Positions 31,680-45,310 of a stretch of DNA of 64,000 bases are shown one piece after another. The notes beneath the pieces were generated by a model. That model worked only from the letters and a program-made list of their open reading frames with translations, ran no database searches and was not told where the DNA came from. The translations under genes were made by a program, and so were the position numbers. The DNA is from Corydoras sp. C115 (Eukaryota; Chordata; Actinopteri; Siluriformes; Callichthyidae): contig JAFMOC010000042.1 of the NCBI GenBank assembly GCA_019802505.1, positions 2,126,001 to 2,190,000 on the forward strand, written 5' to 3'. Every line of letters begins with the position of its first letter. The first letter of the stretch is position 1.

Positions 31680-31955
31680 TTTTAGCTCAACCAGGGAAGA
31701 AAGGTTCAGGTGCAGGGCAGAGACACCCAGGACAGGGTGCCAATCTATTGCTGGGCATACTCATTCACACAGACACACACACAAAACAATCATTATATAT
31801 GGCAATTTGGAGCATTCATTTTATCTTGATTTCATGTTTTTTTTGGACTGTGGGAGGAACCCGGTGAAGCCAGAGAACCCAGAGGAAATCCTTGCGGACA
31901 CCGGGAGAACATGGAAACTCCATCCAGACTAGGATTCAAACCTATATCCCCAAAT
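31680..31955 (-). mobile_element. SINE body, both ends eroded
   Basis: CACCCAGGACAGGGTGCCAA, TCTATTGCTGGGCATACTC, CA tract, TTTTTTGGACTGTGGGAGG, and ACATGGAAACTCCATCCAG. The head is missing beyond the B-box region and the tail is lost. Confidence 0.8.
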
Positions 31956-32799
31956 TTAGAAATTTGAAAAATATTTGAAAATATTCTGATCAGCTGTATT
32001 TGTGACAGGTTTGCCTGAATGAGTACTGATGTTTAGGTTTTGAAGGTACAGAATTAAAGTAACATTATAGAATCATTATTGAAGTTTTCAAAACTTGAAT
32101 CAGAACCACCCATTTATGCCATTTAACCACAAGGACTTGGGGTTTGCTAAACATTTTTGAGACATTGACTGAAACCCAGTTCCTTATATATAACAAACAT
32201 TTAGTTTTCTGACAAAAAATAATGAATGTTTGGTTTTAAAAAGACTGAAAAGGTTAAAGCACTGTTATGTGAGGTTTCACAATGAGCAACTGAAGATATA
32301 AAATGGTGCATCTACTAAAAAATTGCAAGTAAGGATGTAATATTTTTGATTTACACTTGGTACGAAACAAAAACCATTGTGTTACTGAGATGGAACTTGC
32401 AAAATAGACTTGGAAGTATTCTGAAACGTATTATTACTTATCTCAGTCCTTCTCTACATTAAGAAATGCAACTTGTAACTGTGGGCAAAGAGAAAATGCT
32501 TTATCAAGATTTTAAGAAGATAAATCCACAAGTTTTTTTGCCCAAAGTAATCTGAGAGGTCGAACGACAGTAACATTATGCTGTGTGGTCACAGTCAGTC
32601 AGTCCAAGTTTTAACTTGTTTTTAGGAAATTCCAAAGTTGGAAAGAATGGTCTGGACAGTTCTAAACAAATGTGTAAAAAACAGCATCTGTAATGGTGCA
32701 TCAATGCCCATGGATCCTTATCGGCATATGCATTATTTGTATGTTTCAATTGTTATTGGGACTATACTAACTGACATCAGGTGTTTTATTCAGTCCTGT
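31956..32799. other. Intergenic, nothing recognised
   Basis: AT-rich unique DNA, no open frame or repeat identified. Confidence 0.4.
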
Positions 32800-33115
32800 T
32801 AACACAGGTGTCTCTCTCCATTGACTCCCTGTAGCTGCTCGCATTCAGTATAAGGCACTGACTCTGGCTTATAGGACAATCTCTGGATCTGCCCCCTCTT
32901 ACCTTCACTGTGTATAACCACAATACACTCAAACTCGTTCACTGTGATGTAGTGATGAATGTAGCCTGGTGATTCAACCTCACTGTCATGCTAATTCTCA
33001 CTCCGTATCGTTCACTGCTGCTAAATTGTGGCATGATCTTCCCAACTCATTTGTAAGGCAGGGTCATTTAGCATCTTCAAGAATCAACTAAAAACACATC
33101 TTTTGTGTAAATGTA
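32800..33115 (+). pseudogene. Degraded C-terminus of an L2/Rex1-type LINE ORF2
   Basis: One frame reads LPVAARIQYKALTLAYRTI then SGSAPSYLHC, with a stop where the conserved Trp of 'HWLPV' should be. After a gap come TAAKLWHDLPNSFV and ending SSRIN before a stop. These are conserved C-terminal blocks of L2/Rex1-clade reverse-transcriptase proteins. Stops and frame changes show it is dead. The Rex3-like insertion begins some 80 bases later. Confidence 0.7.
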
Positions 33116-33224
33116 AATGTAATGTAAATTAAAACAAATTCGCCTTGTGTAGCACTGAAACTATTGCTTTACCATTTTCCCAGATTATTTGAAATACATC
33201 CATCCATCCATTATCTTCCGCTTG

Positions 33225-34933
33225 TTCAGGGTTCGGGTCGCAGGGGCAGCAACCGAAGTAGGGAGACCCAGACCTCCCACGCCCCAGCCACCTCCACCAG
33301 CTCAACTGGGGGAACCCCGAGGGATTCCCAGACCAGCTGAGAAATATAATCCCTCCAGCGTGTCCTGGGTCTTCCCCGGGGTCTCCTTCTAGCTGGACTT
33401 GCCTGGAACACCTCCCTAGGAAGGCGCCCAGGAGGCATCCTTACCAGATACCCGAACTACCTCAACTGGCTCCTTTCGGAGGAGTAGCGGCTCCACTCCG
33501 AGTCTCTTCCAGATGACCGAGCTTCTCACCCTATCTCTAAGGGAGAGCCCAGCCACCCTGCGGAGAAAACCCATTTCGGCCGCTTGTATTCGCGATCTTG
33601 CTCTTTCGGTCATTACCCAAAGCTCATGACCATAGGTGAGGGTTGGAACGTAGATTGACTGGTAGATCGAGAGCCTTGCCTTGTGGCTCAGCTCCTTCTT
33701 TACCACAACAGACCAGTATAGGGTCCGCATCACTGCCGACCCCGCGCTGATCCGTCTGTCAATCTCACGCTCCATCTTACCATCACTCGTGAACAAGACC
33801 CCTTGAGGCAAGATCTGATCCCTGACCCAGAGAGGACTCTCTACCCTTTTCCGACTGAGAACCATGGCCTCAGATTTGGAGGTGCTGATTTTCATCCCGG
33901 CCGCTTCACACTCGGCGGCAAACCGATCCAGTAAGAGCTGAAGTTCGCAGCCTGATGATGCTAACAGGACCACATCGTCTGCAAACAGCATTGACGTGAT
34001 CCTCAGATCACCAAACCGGACACCCTCCATCCCCTGGCTGCACCTAGAAATTCTGTCCATATAAATTATAAACAGAACCGGTGACAAAGGACAGCCCTGA
34101 CGGAGTCCAACCCTCACTGGAAACAAGTCCGACTTACTGCTGGCCATGCGAACCAAGCTCCTGCTTCGCAAATACAGGGACTGAATGGCCCGTAGTAAGG
34201 AGCCATGTACCCCATACTCACAAAACACCTCCCACAAAATACCCCAAGGGACACAGTCGAAAGCCTTCTCCAGATCTACAAAGCACATGTAGACTGGTTG
34301 GGCAAACTCCCATGAACCCTCGAGGATCCCGGAGAGAGTGAAGAGCTGGTCCAGTGCTCCACAACCAGGACGAAAACCACGACTATCGGTCTGACTCTCT
34401 TTTCCAGTAACCCTGCATAGACTTTGCCGGGGAGGCTGAGGAGTGTAATTCCCCTGTAATTGGAACACACCCTCCGGTCCCCCTTTTTTAAAAGAGGCAC
34501 CACCACCCCCGTCGGCCAGTCCAGAGGCACTGCCCCAATGACCATGCAATGTTGAAGACCATGCATGCGCGTCAACCAAGACTGCTCCACAACATCCAGA
34601 GCTTTGAGGAACTACTACCTTAGCGACTTCAGCCACAGTGATTGACAAGCCTCCTCCCGGGTCCTCTGACTCTGCCTCCTCTCCGGAGGGTATATTGGTG
34701 GGATTGAGAAGGTCCTTGAAGTATTCCTTCCACCGCATAATGACGTCCCCAGTTGAAGTCAACAGTGCACCCCCTCCACTGTATACTGTGTTGGTGGCAC
34801 ACTGCTTTCCCCTCCTGAGTCGCTTGACAGTTTGCCAGAATCTTCTACAAGCCGACCGAAAGTCACTTTCCCAAGTTCTCACCGAACTCCTCCCACACCC
34901 GTGTTTTTGCCTACGCAACGCACAAAGCCGCAA
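33225..34933 (-). pseudogene. RTE LINE ORF, reverse transcriptase part (broken)
   Basis: A 505-codon frame covers 33416-34933 but is correct only in parts. The segment with CSNYRGITLLSLPGKVYAGL (34400-34470) lies in another frame, so there is a shift out and back. Then follow CFVDLEKAFDCVPWG (RT block A), VGLRQGCPLSPVLF, and LFADDVVLLASSG with the catalytic FADD (about 33965-33990). After that come TYGHELWVM and a zinc-knuckle-less C-terminus in a shifted frame with RRPRGRPRTRWRDY, ending LLRLLPLRPEP before TGA. The catalytic aspartates are intact; the reading frame is not. Confidence 0.85.
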
Positions 34934-35080
34934 ACCGCTTGGCCTGTCGGTACCGGTCAGCTGCTTCTGGAGTCCTACAAGCCAACCATGCCTGATAGGA
35001 CTCCTTCTTCAGCTTGACGGCATCCCTTAAACGGGGTGACCACCACCGTGTTCGAGGGTTACCGCCACGACAGGCACCAA

Positions 35081-36322
35081 CTACCTTTCGACCACAGCTC
35101 CTGTCCGCCGCCTCAACAACGGAGGAACGGAACATGGCCCATTCAGGCTCAATGTCCCCCACCTCCCCCGGAATGTGGTTGAAGCTCTGACGGAGGTGAG
35201 AGAAACCCTCACTATACGTTTAGGTCTGCCTGGTCTGACCAGCATCTTCCCCCGCCATCTGATCCAACTCACCACCAGATGGTGATCAGTTGACAGCTCA
35301 GCTCCTCTCTTCACCCGAGTGTCCAAGACACATGGCCGCAAGTCCAATGACACAACTAAAAATCATTGAACTGCGGCCTAGGGCATCCTATGTGCACTCA
35401 TGGACACCCTTGTGCTCGAACGTGTTGTTTGTGATGGACAAACCGTGATTTGCACAGAAGTCCAACAACTGAACACCACTCGGGTTCAGAGGGGCCGTTC
35501 CTCCCATTCACACCTCTCCTGGTCCCACTGTCATTGCCCACGTGAGCGTTGAAGTCCCCCAGTAGGACTACAGAGTCTCCAGGGGGAGCATTTTCTAGTA
35601 CCCCCCCCCCCCACACAGACTCCAAGAAGGCTGGGTACTCTAAATTGCCATTTGGCGCATAAGCACAGACAACAGTCAGTACCACCGGAAAAAACCCCAA
35701 CATGCACGCTTCAAGCTGGGGGGCCACGAGAAAGCCCACACCTGCCCGACGCCTCTCGCCATGGGCAACTCCAGAAAAGAACAGAGTCCAGCCCCTCTCA
35801 AGGAGATTGGACCCAGAACCTGAGCTGTGCGTTGAGGTGAGCCAGACTATATCTAGCAAGCTCCTGCACAATCTCAGGCTCCTTCCCTGCCAGTGAAGTG
35901 ACATTCCAAGTTCCGAAAGCCAATTTCAGAAACCGAGGATCGCGACGCCCAGGCCCACACCTCTGGCCACTGCCCGAACCCCTATTACTATTACTACCCC
36001 CCCCCCCCACAGGTGGTGAGCCCATTTCAGGGGGAACCCATGTAACTCCTTTGGGCTGGGCCCGGCCGGGCACCATGGGAAAGTGCCCGACCACCAGACG
36101 CTCGCTGACGAACCCCATCCCCGGCCTGGCTCCAGGGTGGGGCCCTGATAACCCTAAATTGGGCAGGGTACACTTGTTCCTGATGTTTATATTTATAGGG
36201 GTTTTATTGGACCACTCTTTGTCTGGCCCATCACCTAGGACCAATTTGCCTTGGGAGACCCATTCCAGGGGCTTTTTGCCCCAGCTCCTAGGATCATTCA
36301 AGCATGCAAACTCCTCCACCAC
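35081..36322 (-). pseudogene. RTE LINE ORF, N-terminal leader and APE endonuclease part (broken)
   Basis: Reading down the minus strand: a Gly/Pro-rich leader begins near 36322, then FGTWNVTSLAGKEPE (about 35895-35926), the start of an exonuclease/endonuclease/phosphatase fold. In another frame come VVCAYAPNG and LLGDFNAHVGND (about 35530-35570), the metal-binding core. In a third frame is STDHHLVVSW (about 35270-35300), carrying the catalytic SDH-like motif near the domain end. The enzyme would nick target DNA to prime reverse transcription. At least two frame changes between these motifs prevent a single protein. Confidence 0.8.
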
Positions 36323-36343
36323 AATAAGGTGTATTTGAAATAC

Positions 36344-39300
36344 AATTAAATGAAAACATTAAGTTAACATAAAGTTAATTTAATCTAGATTAAATTGTCT
36401 AAATGTGATAATTATATATAAATAATTTGCTTTGAAACTATATTTGTCGACTGTTATGAATCAGCAATATCATTCCTGCCACCATGCACCATGAGATACT
36501 GCTGGTGCCAAACCTGACACTAGGGTGGTGGAGCTAAGGTCTTTGGTATTGAGTTAAAGAGGAGCTTAAAAGAAATAAGAACCAATAATGTAAACCAATA
36601 AAGCCTTTCTGTTCCACAAGACGACATCAAGTGTCTGTCTGTGCAAAAATGGATCCTGCTTTTCCAAGTCAGTCTCATGTTTAGGATCAAATCAATAATA
36701 TGAGACTGATGTTTCTAGTGATTCATTACTACAGCTAGCTTAATTTATCTGGACAAACAAATCTTAATTAATGAGCTGTTAAAGGAGGAAGGAGATCTCT
36801 GGGTATCTGTATAACACACACCAAGGTCAGGTTAAGGGAGTTCTCTCCATGTACACGGTGTCTTTCATATGCTCTGTGTTGGGCCTACATGCCTCCTCAG
36901 GGTGTCCCTAATGTCAGCTCCTAACTAAGTTGTCCAGGAGGGCTACTTCAGTTCTCTAGGGACCACCGAAGCCCTTGGCGCCATTCCTTTAGAGCAGCCA
37001 CAGGAAATGAGAGCTTGACCCCTACTTCAAGAGGAATAAGGGCCAGCTGAACATATTGGGCAGCAGGAGAATATTTATCTTTCTCTTACCCAGCCAATTG
37101 TTTTGTGAGACATTTGAAGTATATGGATATGTAGTTTGTTTTAAGCTCTGAACTTAATCCATACCAGAGAAACTTGGAATGTTCCCAGATGTTAAAAGTG
37201 GTGAATTCTGTAGCAAGTGTCTTATGTTTTGTGCTCTAATATAAATCTCAACCATTTGATGGAGACAGGATATGGCATAAGATTGTCCCTGTAACTTTTT
37301 TCCAAACAGCTTTTGTGGTGTAACACACAATGCAGTTTGCCCTAGATCTGTTGCATAATTGTAAATCGTTTTTCAGAATAAGATTTTGGTCCAACTACTT
37401 TTTTAAGCATAACTTATAAGTGGCTCTGCTCAGTCTGCTCATAATTATCTATAAAGATCTTTTATGTAGGCAGCTGCATCAAACACTATCCTCCCAAAAG
37501 TATCTCCTTTAGATTTTCTAATCTAATTATAAATAATCACATAAAAGGACTGCCAATTAAACTACTCTCCAATGTCCTTGCATTATGTTTGGGGGGAAAT
37601 CTTTTGGTTTTCTCTAACTAGCCAGGCTATAGTGTAATTGCTCTCCAGTGACTTTGATACTAGTTTTAAGCTGGAAGCCCACTTCTTATTAGGGCTTCTT
37701 CATGAGTATGAGCACAGATGAGCTAATTTTAGATGGAAATCAGAGAGACCAAAATCTTTATGTCTTTATGCCACAGATTTTTGAAGCCCTTTATTATATT
37801 ATTGCCTCTAAGAGTCATATAAATCAGTCTGATTTTACGCCTAATGATCAGTTATGTTTTTAGATAATGGCTTTTTTGGGGGGCTTTGATGAAAACGAAG
37901 CCATCCATTATTGATATGTCTCTTTGAAACATTGCCTTGCTATAACGGTTTAATAATGATTTGTATGTGGCAGATGTGGTTGAATCAAAACACATTAACC
38001 ATATTCTTACAGGGCATTGTACTAATCCCATCCACATAGGTTTAAATCCTTGTAGTACATAAAGTTGAGAAACAAAAGACAAGTCTAGTGTTAGTGCAAT
38101 GTTCATCAGATTGTGGTTTTATCCTCAAATTCAATCCATGTTCAGATGATAATTATTTGTATACCGAAGACATGGGCCAGCATTTTGCAGCAACATATAC
38201 ATAAAATATATTACATTTGATAACTTGTTGAATTAGAACTTTTAAAATTGTGTAAACTGGGATGGACATTATCCCAGGCATGCCTACAAAAAAGGCATGC
38301 CTACACAGAACTATGACTTTGGGGTATTTTTTATTTTTTTTTTTTTTTTTTTTTAACTGTGCAGTTTTCCCCCAGTGAAAGAAATTGCTTCGACCTATTC
38401 TATATATTGCTTCCATATGCAAGCAGTTATCTCTCTTGCAAATGGAAATGAGTTTCAAAATTGCAACAAATGGGTCCATGCCACTGAATGCAGATGTTCT
38501 CTCTTTTCTCAAAGAGTACACACGCCTGATCAAATTAACTTTAAGTTCTTTGTCGACAGAACCGACATCTCTTTTAAAACCTCCACTTGCCCCAATTTGT
38601 TTTGGGGAATGAGACTAGGAGCATATCTTTATGTCATGGGCAGTATAGACAGGGTTTAAGTTTAGCAGGGATTTCTGCGTCCTGTACCCACCAAGTTTAC
38701 TCCTTTAGTTGCTGTGCCTCGGTGAAAGTACAAAGCTTGAGGAAACCCACCTGTTAGCAAAGCAGAAGAAGGATGAAAGCAGTCAGCTGGGTGCAAAGAG
38801 GCCACAGGGATCCCAACAGGTGCTTCCTCCTCTCAGAGCTGGGAATGCAGAGATATAATATATGGAAATGGGCACAGGAACTCTCTCTTGTAGTTCATTT
38901 TTGCCCAGAGTATAATGAGGATGCCTTATAAAACAACCCTGAACATAATTTGCTAAATTGGTTAAATGTTGCTTAAAGCCCTATGTGTGCTAATGGCCTC
39001 CATTCAAACCAAGTCGCAGCAGTTACTTACTAACAGTAAGGAAGAAATGGCTTTTAGATTATAAATCTTTCAACCATTTACCTTACAGGGCCTCTTTAAC
39101 AAAGTTGTTCAATTTATTTTGTACTACTATTAAGTGGTAAATGAAAGAGCACATTTTAATAATTAGTGGACCTAAACAGAATCTACTTTTAGCTCAGGCC
39201 TGTGTTGTGGTAATACTTCAGAATATTAAAGTCTGGCCAAATCCATCAAATGTATCCTTATGACCTGCTACACAGGAAGTATCTGCTCTTTTTCCAGCTC

Positions 39301-42051
39301 ACCAGACCCACCATACACATCTCTGTGTCAGTACACCCTCAACCTAAAGCTAACAGTCTGTAACACTATCATTTATAAAGCTGTCAGCCTAATAAACACA
39401 AAGGTTACATACATATAGAAAAGACACAGAATTAAGACATACAGGTGCTAACCTAATTTCACTGTGGCCTTTTCCTGCCTGTGGTAATGAAGAGCAGCCG
39501 AGAACTTTAGCTTTAATCAGGCCTGGAATAGGCAACGTCAAGATTTGCAGCTTGCTAAAAGGCATGTTGTCCACATGGGGTTCATTAAGGGCTTTGGGAA
39601 AAATCAGTTAAGGACTATTGTTTTCCCCTTTCTCCTGCTCAAGTGGAATAACTTACACATATAGTGAAAGATGACTAATTTTAAACTCATCAGAGGTTTG
39701 CTAGAAAGCCTCTGTCTTGTGTAGAGACCGTGTACTTAATGTTTTGGACCCTATATGCTGCAGCTGATGTTCATTTCCTTTAGACTTTTTAAAGCTTTTA
39801 AAAACGTGCGTCACATTGCTTTGGATATATATTTGTCTCTGAGTTTCAGGTGGAACTCTAAGTGTTATAGGTTATTTAATACTTGTGTTTCTACTTTTAA
39901 CATGATTTTTAAAATGGTTTTGGTATGCCTAAAGAAATTGAAATAAAAACCAGAACAGACTGTTTATCATTACTAAATTTCATTACTTATTTTTATTTAT
40001 TTTTTTTTAAATAAATTACTTATTTTTTTTATTACTTATACATATTTTAATTAGATGTTTTCAGACAAATGCTCCCTCCATTAATGTGCTGCTGTATGGC
40101 TATAGTATCTATGGACAGATTAGTTATTAGCAAAAGTAGTTCAAAAGCAGCAAAGATAAATACTATTGACAGTGAAGTGTAACATAATCATAGCTCTACT
40201 GGTCTGCAAATCAGAATGTTTGCATTTTAAGTTTTCACAGCTTTACCTGTCCAATTACATGTATCTATTTGAAACTGTAGTGATGTCGCCTTTAGTGTCT
40301 TTTGTAAAGTAAAGGCAATAAAGTAGTTACACTTTAATCTCTGCTGAAACACCTGGAAAAATATAATCATTGATAATTTACAAACTACATTACAATTCAA
40401 ATATAAAAATGAAACATATGTTTACTTTTTAAAAAACAACTAAATGTCAAATATTCACTTTCACAGATCTGTAAATTCTCAAGTCTTTGCAAGTCATTGT
40501 TTTTCTCCCTAAATCTCATACATGCATACCAAGTGGTAGCACATTCCTGTTTACTTCCAAAAGGGTAATACAACTTATGCCTTACTGTCCCTGCAAGTGA
40601 GTTTAAATTTGCCAGAGAAACATTTAGAACATAGCTTTTTGGGCAGAAGAAAGAATCAGATGCTTGCCATTTCACATAACTTTAGGCTCACCTTAGCGAT
40701 GAACTTTCTAAGCTGAGCGAGGAGGTGGGGAAAGTGCATAATTTAAAGAGATATTAAATTTAATCCAGTTGGCCGTAGCACAGAGTGAACTTTGGAAGGT
40801 CATAGGCAAGTAAATGGAAGGCATCATTTCGCATAAAACTCCCCACCTGATTTGTGACAACACCCCTTAGCATGTCTCACTGCTGACAAGTGGGCATCAG
40901 CTTCTATTACTGCTGCCCACGTCACAGGTGTCAGCCATCTTTTTAAACCAGCAAGCTTGCCGGGCCAAATGAAAGCCAGTGACAGACACATTTACTGTCA
41001 TAGAGCAGAATGGTGCTCTGTGGGACCCTGTACCATTAGAACTAAGGAAATGTGCAAGAAGGAACTATGGGAGAAAAAGATACAATAATAAAGTATCACT
41101 TGTGTAGTTTCTCAAAGAGCCCAGGAACAATTAAGCTTCCCATTTTCTCTGCCCCTACAGGTCTGGGCTCCAGCAGTTAAGTCATTTCAGAAACATCCTG
41201 CACCTGTACAACTGCTGCACTCTTCTGAATTACAGTGGGGGTGGTGAGGGAGTGTGAAAACACTCCTGCATTTAACCCCTGGCCTCAGATTGGAGGTAGT
41301 GGTACATGAAAAGTAGTTGTCTTGTTTTTGTGAGTGTAAACTCAGATGCTATTTATCATGGCTTAAAGCAGAAAAGTCAACAACCAAACAAACAAATTTT
41401 CAATTCATTTTTTTTTCTTCTTATTTTTCATTGTTGTGGAGGCAGTAATAGAGACTGTTTATTTATAGATTATCTGTACTTTTGGTTGTTTGAATGAATG
41501 ACTCATTAGTTTTATGCCAGTAGGTGCAGCTGTAGTTCAACGCATGGTCATACTATATTGCATAGCCAAGGGTTGCAGAGCTTGTTTAGTTTTTAAAGGG
41601 CTTCCCTCATAAGCCATTGCACTGCCAAATTTGACCGGGATCAAAACCACTGACATCAAGCACAGACAATCCTTACAGGGCTTGATTAGCCAATGAGTAG
41701 GTTGCAATAACTAAAGATATGGCTTCATTTAGGGTAATCAACTTCTGGTTTGTGGGTGTGGGATTTGGTTGTTTTGGATTTGTTTTGTCTCTGTATCTAA
41801 GGTGAAGTTAAAATGTGTCTGGGTAATGTTATTTGTGTTCTTTGAAAAGCAGCTAGAAACAATAGACTATTGAAACAAGACAAAAAGATGTACATTTCCA
41901 ATAGATTACATCTGCCTAAATTACATTGTAACCAGTGGATTGTATTGTTTTATGACCACATAAATTAACTGGTTTACAAAACCTTTACAGTCTGTCTGTA
42001 AAGAATTTAAAAGCATCATTATTATTAAAGTAGAATATAAATGTTTTTTCA
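36344..42051. other. 5.7 kb without a gene; mostly unique, candidate regulatory islands
   Basis: A T run lies at 38338-38354. 36720-37060 and 40680-41240 are GC-richer repeat-free islands (GCCTCCTCAGGGTGTCCC; GCTGACAAGTGGGCATCAGC). At 36590-36610 AATAAAG sits in text that could be a retroposon end, but no family is identifiable. Short open frames lack splice support. Confidence 0.35.
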
Positions 42052-42397
42052 TTAATTCATTCATTATAGTCCACCGAATCCTCTAATTGGATCGCTTGGG
42101 TGGATTTCATCAGGCCCATCCAGGGAAGAAGTTTGGGGTCCTGGACAGGGTGCCAATCTATTGCTGGGCAGACTCACTCACTTATTCACACAAACACACA
42201 CCCACAGGCTATCTGGGTCAATTTAGAGCATTCAATTTACTTTAAATTCATGTTTTTGGACTTTGGGATGAAACAGAAAAATCCATAGAACACACGCAGA
42301 CATGGGAAGAACATGGAAACCCCAGATTGGGGTTCAAACTTGGATCCCCGGCACTGAGAGGCAAACATGCTAACCACTAAGCAACCATGCCATCCGT
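42052..42397 (-). mobile_element. Full-length diverged SINE
   Basis: Tail TTCATTCATTATAGTCCACC, body GGCCCATCCAGGGAAGAAG, CTATTGCTGGGCAG, CA-rich tract, TGTTTTTGGACTTTGGGATG, head GCTAACCACTAAGCAACC. No obvious target duplication; an old copy. Confidence 0.85.
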
Positions 42398-44730
42398 CTA
42401 TAGCTTTTTAACATTTCCATATTATATCTATATCTTTTTCTATATTAACCTGATCTTAATCAAATAGTAATATAAAATCTAAATCTAAAGGTTCAATCAC
42501 AGGACTTACTATATACCCAAAATATATATGTTTGTGGTTTAATTTAGAGGTTGTGATTGTGCCAGTGACTATTTCTTTTGATTTTCAAAAGATTTATCTG
42601 TGAACATTTTAATATTGATATTCTGTTATTTGTAACTTTATACTATATGACACTGTTATTCATTAAAAATTGTACTTGACACTAAATTAATACTATTTTT
42701 AACTAAATAAACAAGTTTATTGTTTTATTGAAAGAAGAAGTATTATGTGCATATATCTGAATACTTTTTACAAAACTGGGCATCAGTAGATGTTCTATGT
42801 GTCAGGTGGAACACTTGTGACCTGTATTCTTGCTCAAGGGGTCAGAGAGAGGAAGCTGTGCAAAAGCCCACCGGCAATCCACTGCTGCACTTCCTGTGAG
42901 CTGCTCTGGCCCAGGTCTGTGCTTCGACAGCTAGAGCCAGCTGCCTGGAGGCAGCAGAAGTGGGCCTAACTTCAAACATGATTAATACCCCCATCACTTT
43001 CTAAATGCCTGCCTGCCGTTCCAGACAGGGCCAGTGTTTGCCTTTCTAAAAAAGTGCTGCATTTAGGAGAGGAAAGCTTTATTTTTTGTGAGAAAAAAGA
43101 AACATTCTTTAATTTGATAATTAGACAGCATGTCTTTAGGCAGGGGAAATAAAATGATGGGTCTCATTAGCTTTCATTAAGCTGGACTAAGAAAGCCATA
43201 CTCTTGATCTTTTTTAATTGTATTATTTTTATTTCATTGTCACATTTATAAGTAATTCCAGTTCCTAGAATAGAATACAAAAAACTTCAAATAGATTGTT
43301 TTCACTCCTAGGGTAGGCATTAATTTGGCTTATGTAGGGTGTGCTTATTTTTGAGTCATACATTCACTATTTTTATCTATCTTTGTTTACTTTGTTTATC
43401 TCACACTCATATTTTAATTATACAAGCCTTATAAACTGTTATGGAGTAAGCATTCCAAAGTGGGCTTTAAAAGATTATAGTCATTTTGGATATATGAAAC
43501 ACTTTAAAAGTATTAACTTACACACTTAATACGAAATGAAAACTTTTCTGCATCCACAAAGTTTAATTTTCAAAAGCTTTACAGTGATTGGAAGCTGGCA
43601 CTGCTTCACTGTCTAACTAAAAAGAGCTTTATGTTGAATTTTTTTTTTTTGCACTGAGCAAAGAAAGCAGCACATTTTGCTTTCTCACAGTTAGGTTTGG
43701 TTTCAAAATTTTACTTGCCTGTAAGTGAAACATTACCACCAATTATTCCATCATCATTCCCGATTCTGCTTTGAAACAAGAGCCGTTTTTTGCTTTTAAT
43801 CACTTGCCATTTAAATCAACGAACAATGCTGTCAAGTTCTGTACAAATAATTTAACATAAGTAGACTTGTGGACTAAAGTTTATTAAAATTGTAAAGAGT
43901 GATATGCAAGGTTTAACATCAGTGCTAACATGTGGAGTCAAACGAACTTACGTGTATAACTGGTGTTTGGTTTAACCTATAGAGGGCCCTTTGTAATCCA
44001 CAGTGGCATAAAAAAAGAGCCGCTGTTACAAACCCCTGGTTGGTTTGTTCTGGCCTGCAGTGACTCTGAACCCCTGAGGAGAGTTTTAGCCTGCCATAGT
44101 GAGTCCACTCAACATGTCTTTCAGCACTGGGCCACCTGCTGATGGAGGCCTTGCTTTTGTGTTATTATCTACATCGGATGAACAGATTCAATTTTCTCTG
44201 TCCCCAGGGAGCAAAGCCTTCAGGGTGGACAAGCTGTCCCCTGTCAGGCATTACACATGTAGGACCTGAACAGCAAAAGATGTTTTCAGAGATGCAGTGG
44301 CTAACCAAAAACCTTTTGTATGATTTGGTGATGCCAATTGCTCTTTTATATATGATTTAATACTTTGTCTTATTTGGGGTTTCCCGATTATGCTAGAGTT
44401 TCACTAAGCTGTTGAAAAAAGTCCCATGGTTTTTGATGAGCAGTTAAGCTGCAAAGTGTTCTATAATATTGATTGCATTAAAAGGTTTATCAGCAGCTGG
44501 GAGTGACCCTGTAGCATGCATTTGAATAAGAGCATTTCATTTTGGTGCTTGGGGGATTGGCATTAGTGATGGACGGCAACATTTTATCTACTGTCTAACA
44601 AAAAAAGAGAACCTTAAGAAAGAAACACACAACTTATTTTTTATAAAAAGAATTTGCATGTACTTTTTACAACCATTGTACAGCCACTTTTCTGTACCCC
44701 TGAACCCTCTGTACTGGTAACGTATATGAA
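42398..44730. other. Intergenic; candidate regulatory islands
   Basis: 42780-43060 and 43990-44290 are GC-richer and repeat-free (CTCTGGCCCAGGTCTGTGC; CTGGCCTGCAGTGACTCTG). No exon recognised. A poly-T run lies near 43640. Confidence 0.35.
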
Positions 44731-45108
<378 letters not shown>

Positions 45109-45109
45109 A

Positions 45110-45310
45110 TTATATAATTGTATATATCACGACAATTATATTTATGTATATATGTATATACACATCATTATTCACTTCAGTATACTGGACACGGCACTTT
45201 ATGTAAATAATTATATATTGTGCTTCTGGTTATATGCTACATTTCATTGGCTATGTACCTGTACTCTACTCAACTACGATAAATAAAATTTTATCTAAAA
45301 ATCAAATCTA
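45110..45310 (+). repeat. Retroposon 3' end with AATCT tail
   Basis: GTGCTTCTGGTTATATGCTAC, CATTTCATTGGCTATGTACC, then AATAAAATTTTATC and CAAATCTAATC. Same family ending as 8800-8925. The AT/GT arrays lie at its 5' side and may have grown inside it. Confidence 0.5.

Larger units (their letters stand above)
33198..36331 (-). mobile_element. RTE-clade (Rex3-like) LINE, about 3.1 kb, near full length, frameshifted
   Basis: Autonomous non-LTR retrotransposon on the minus strand with an N-terminal APE-type endonuclease and a reverse transcriptase. A 12-bp target duplication TATTTGAAATAC at 33186-33197 and 36332-36343 defines both ends. The 3' UTR is only about 20 bases after the ORF stop and ends in an ATCC/GGAT tetranucleotide tail, typical of RTE elements. 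Length fits a complete or slightly 5'-truncated copy. Several frameshifts break the ORF, so it is inactive. GC content is well above the surroundings. The name Rex3 is from memory of conserved blocks and the tail; RTE assignment is firmer than the exact family. Confidence 0.88.

Noticed and set aside
34081..35030. Plus-strand open frames opposite the LINE
   Set aside because: Shadow frames of the GC-rich reverse-transcriptase gene on the other strand.
36590..36615. AATAAAG in a possible LTR-like context
   Set aside because: No paired LTR, primer-binding site or polypurine tract found; the hexamer alone is not informative.
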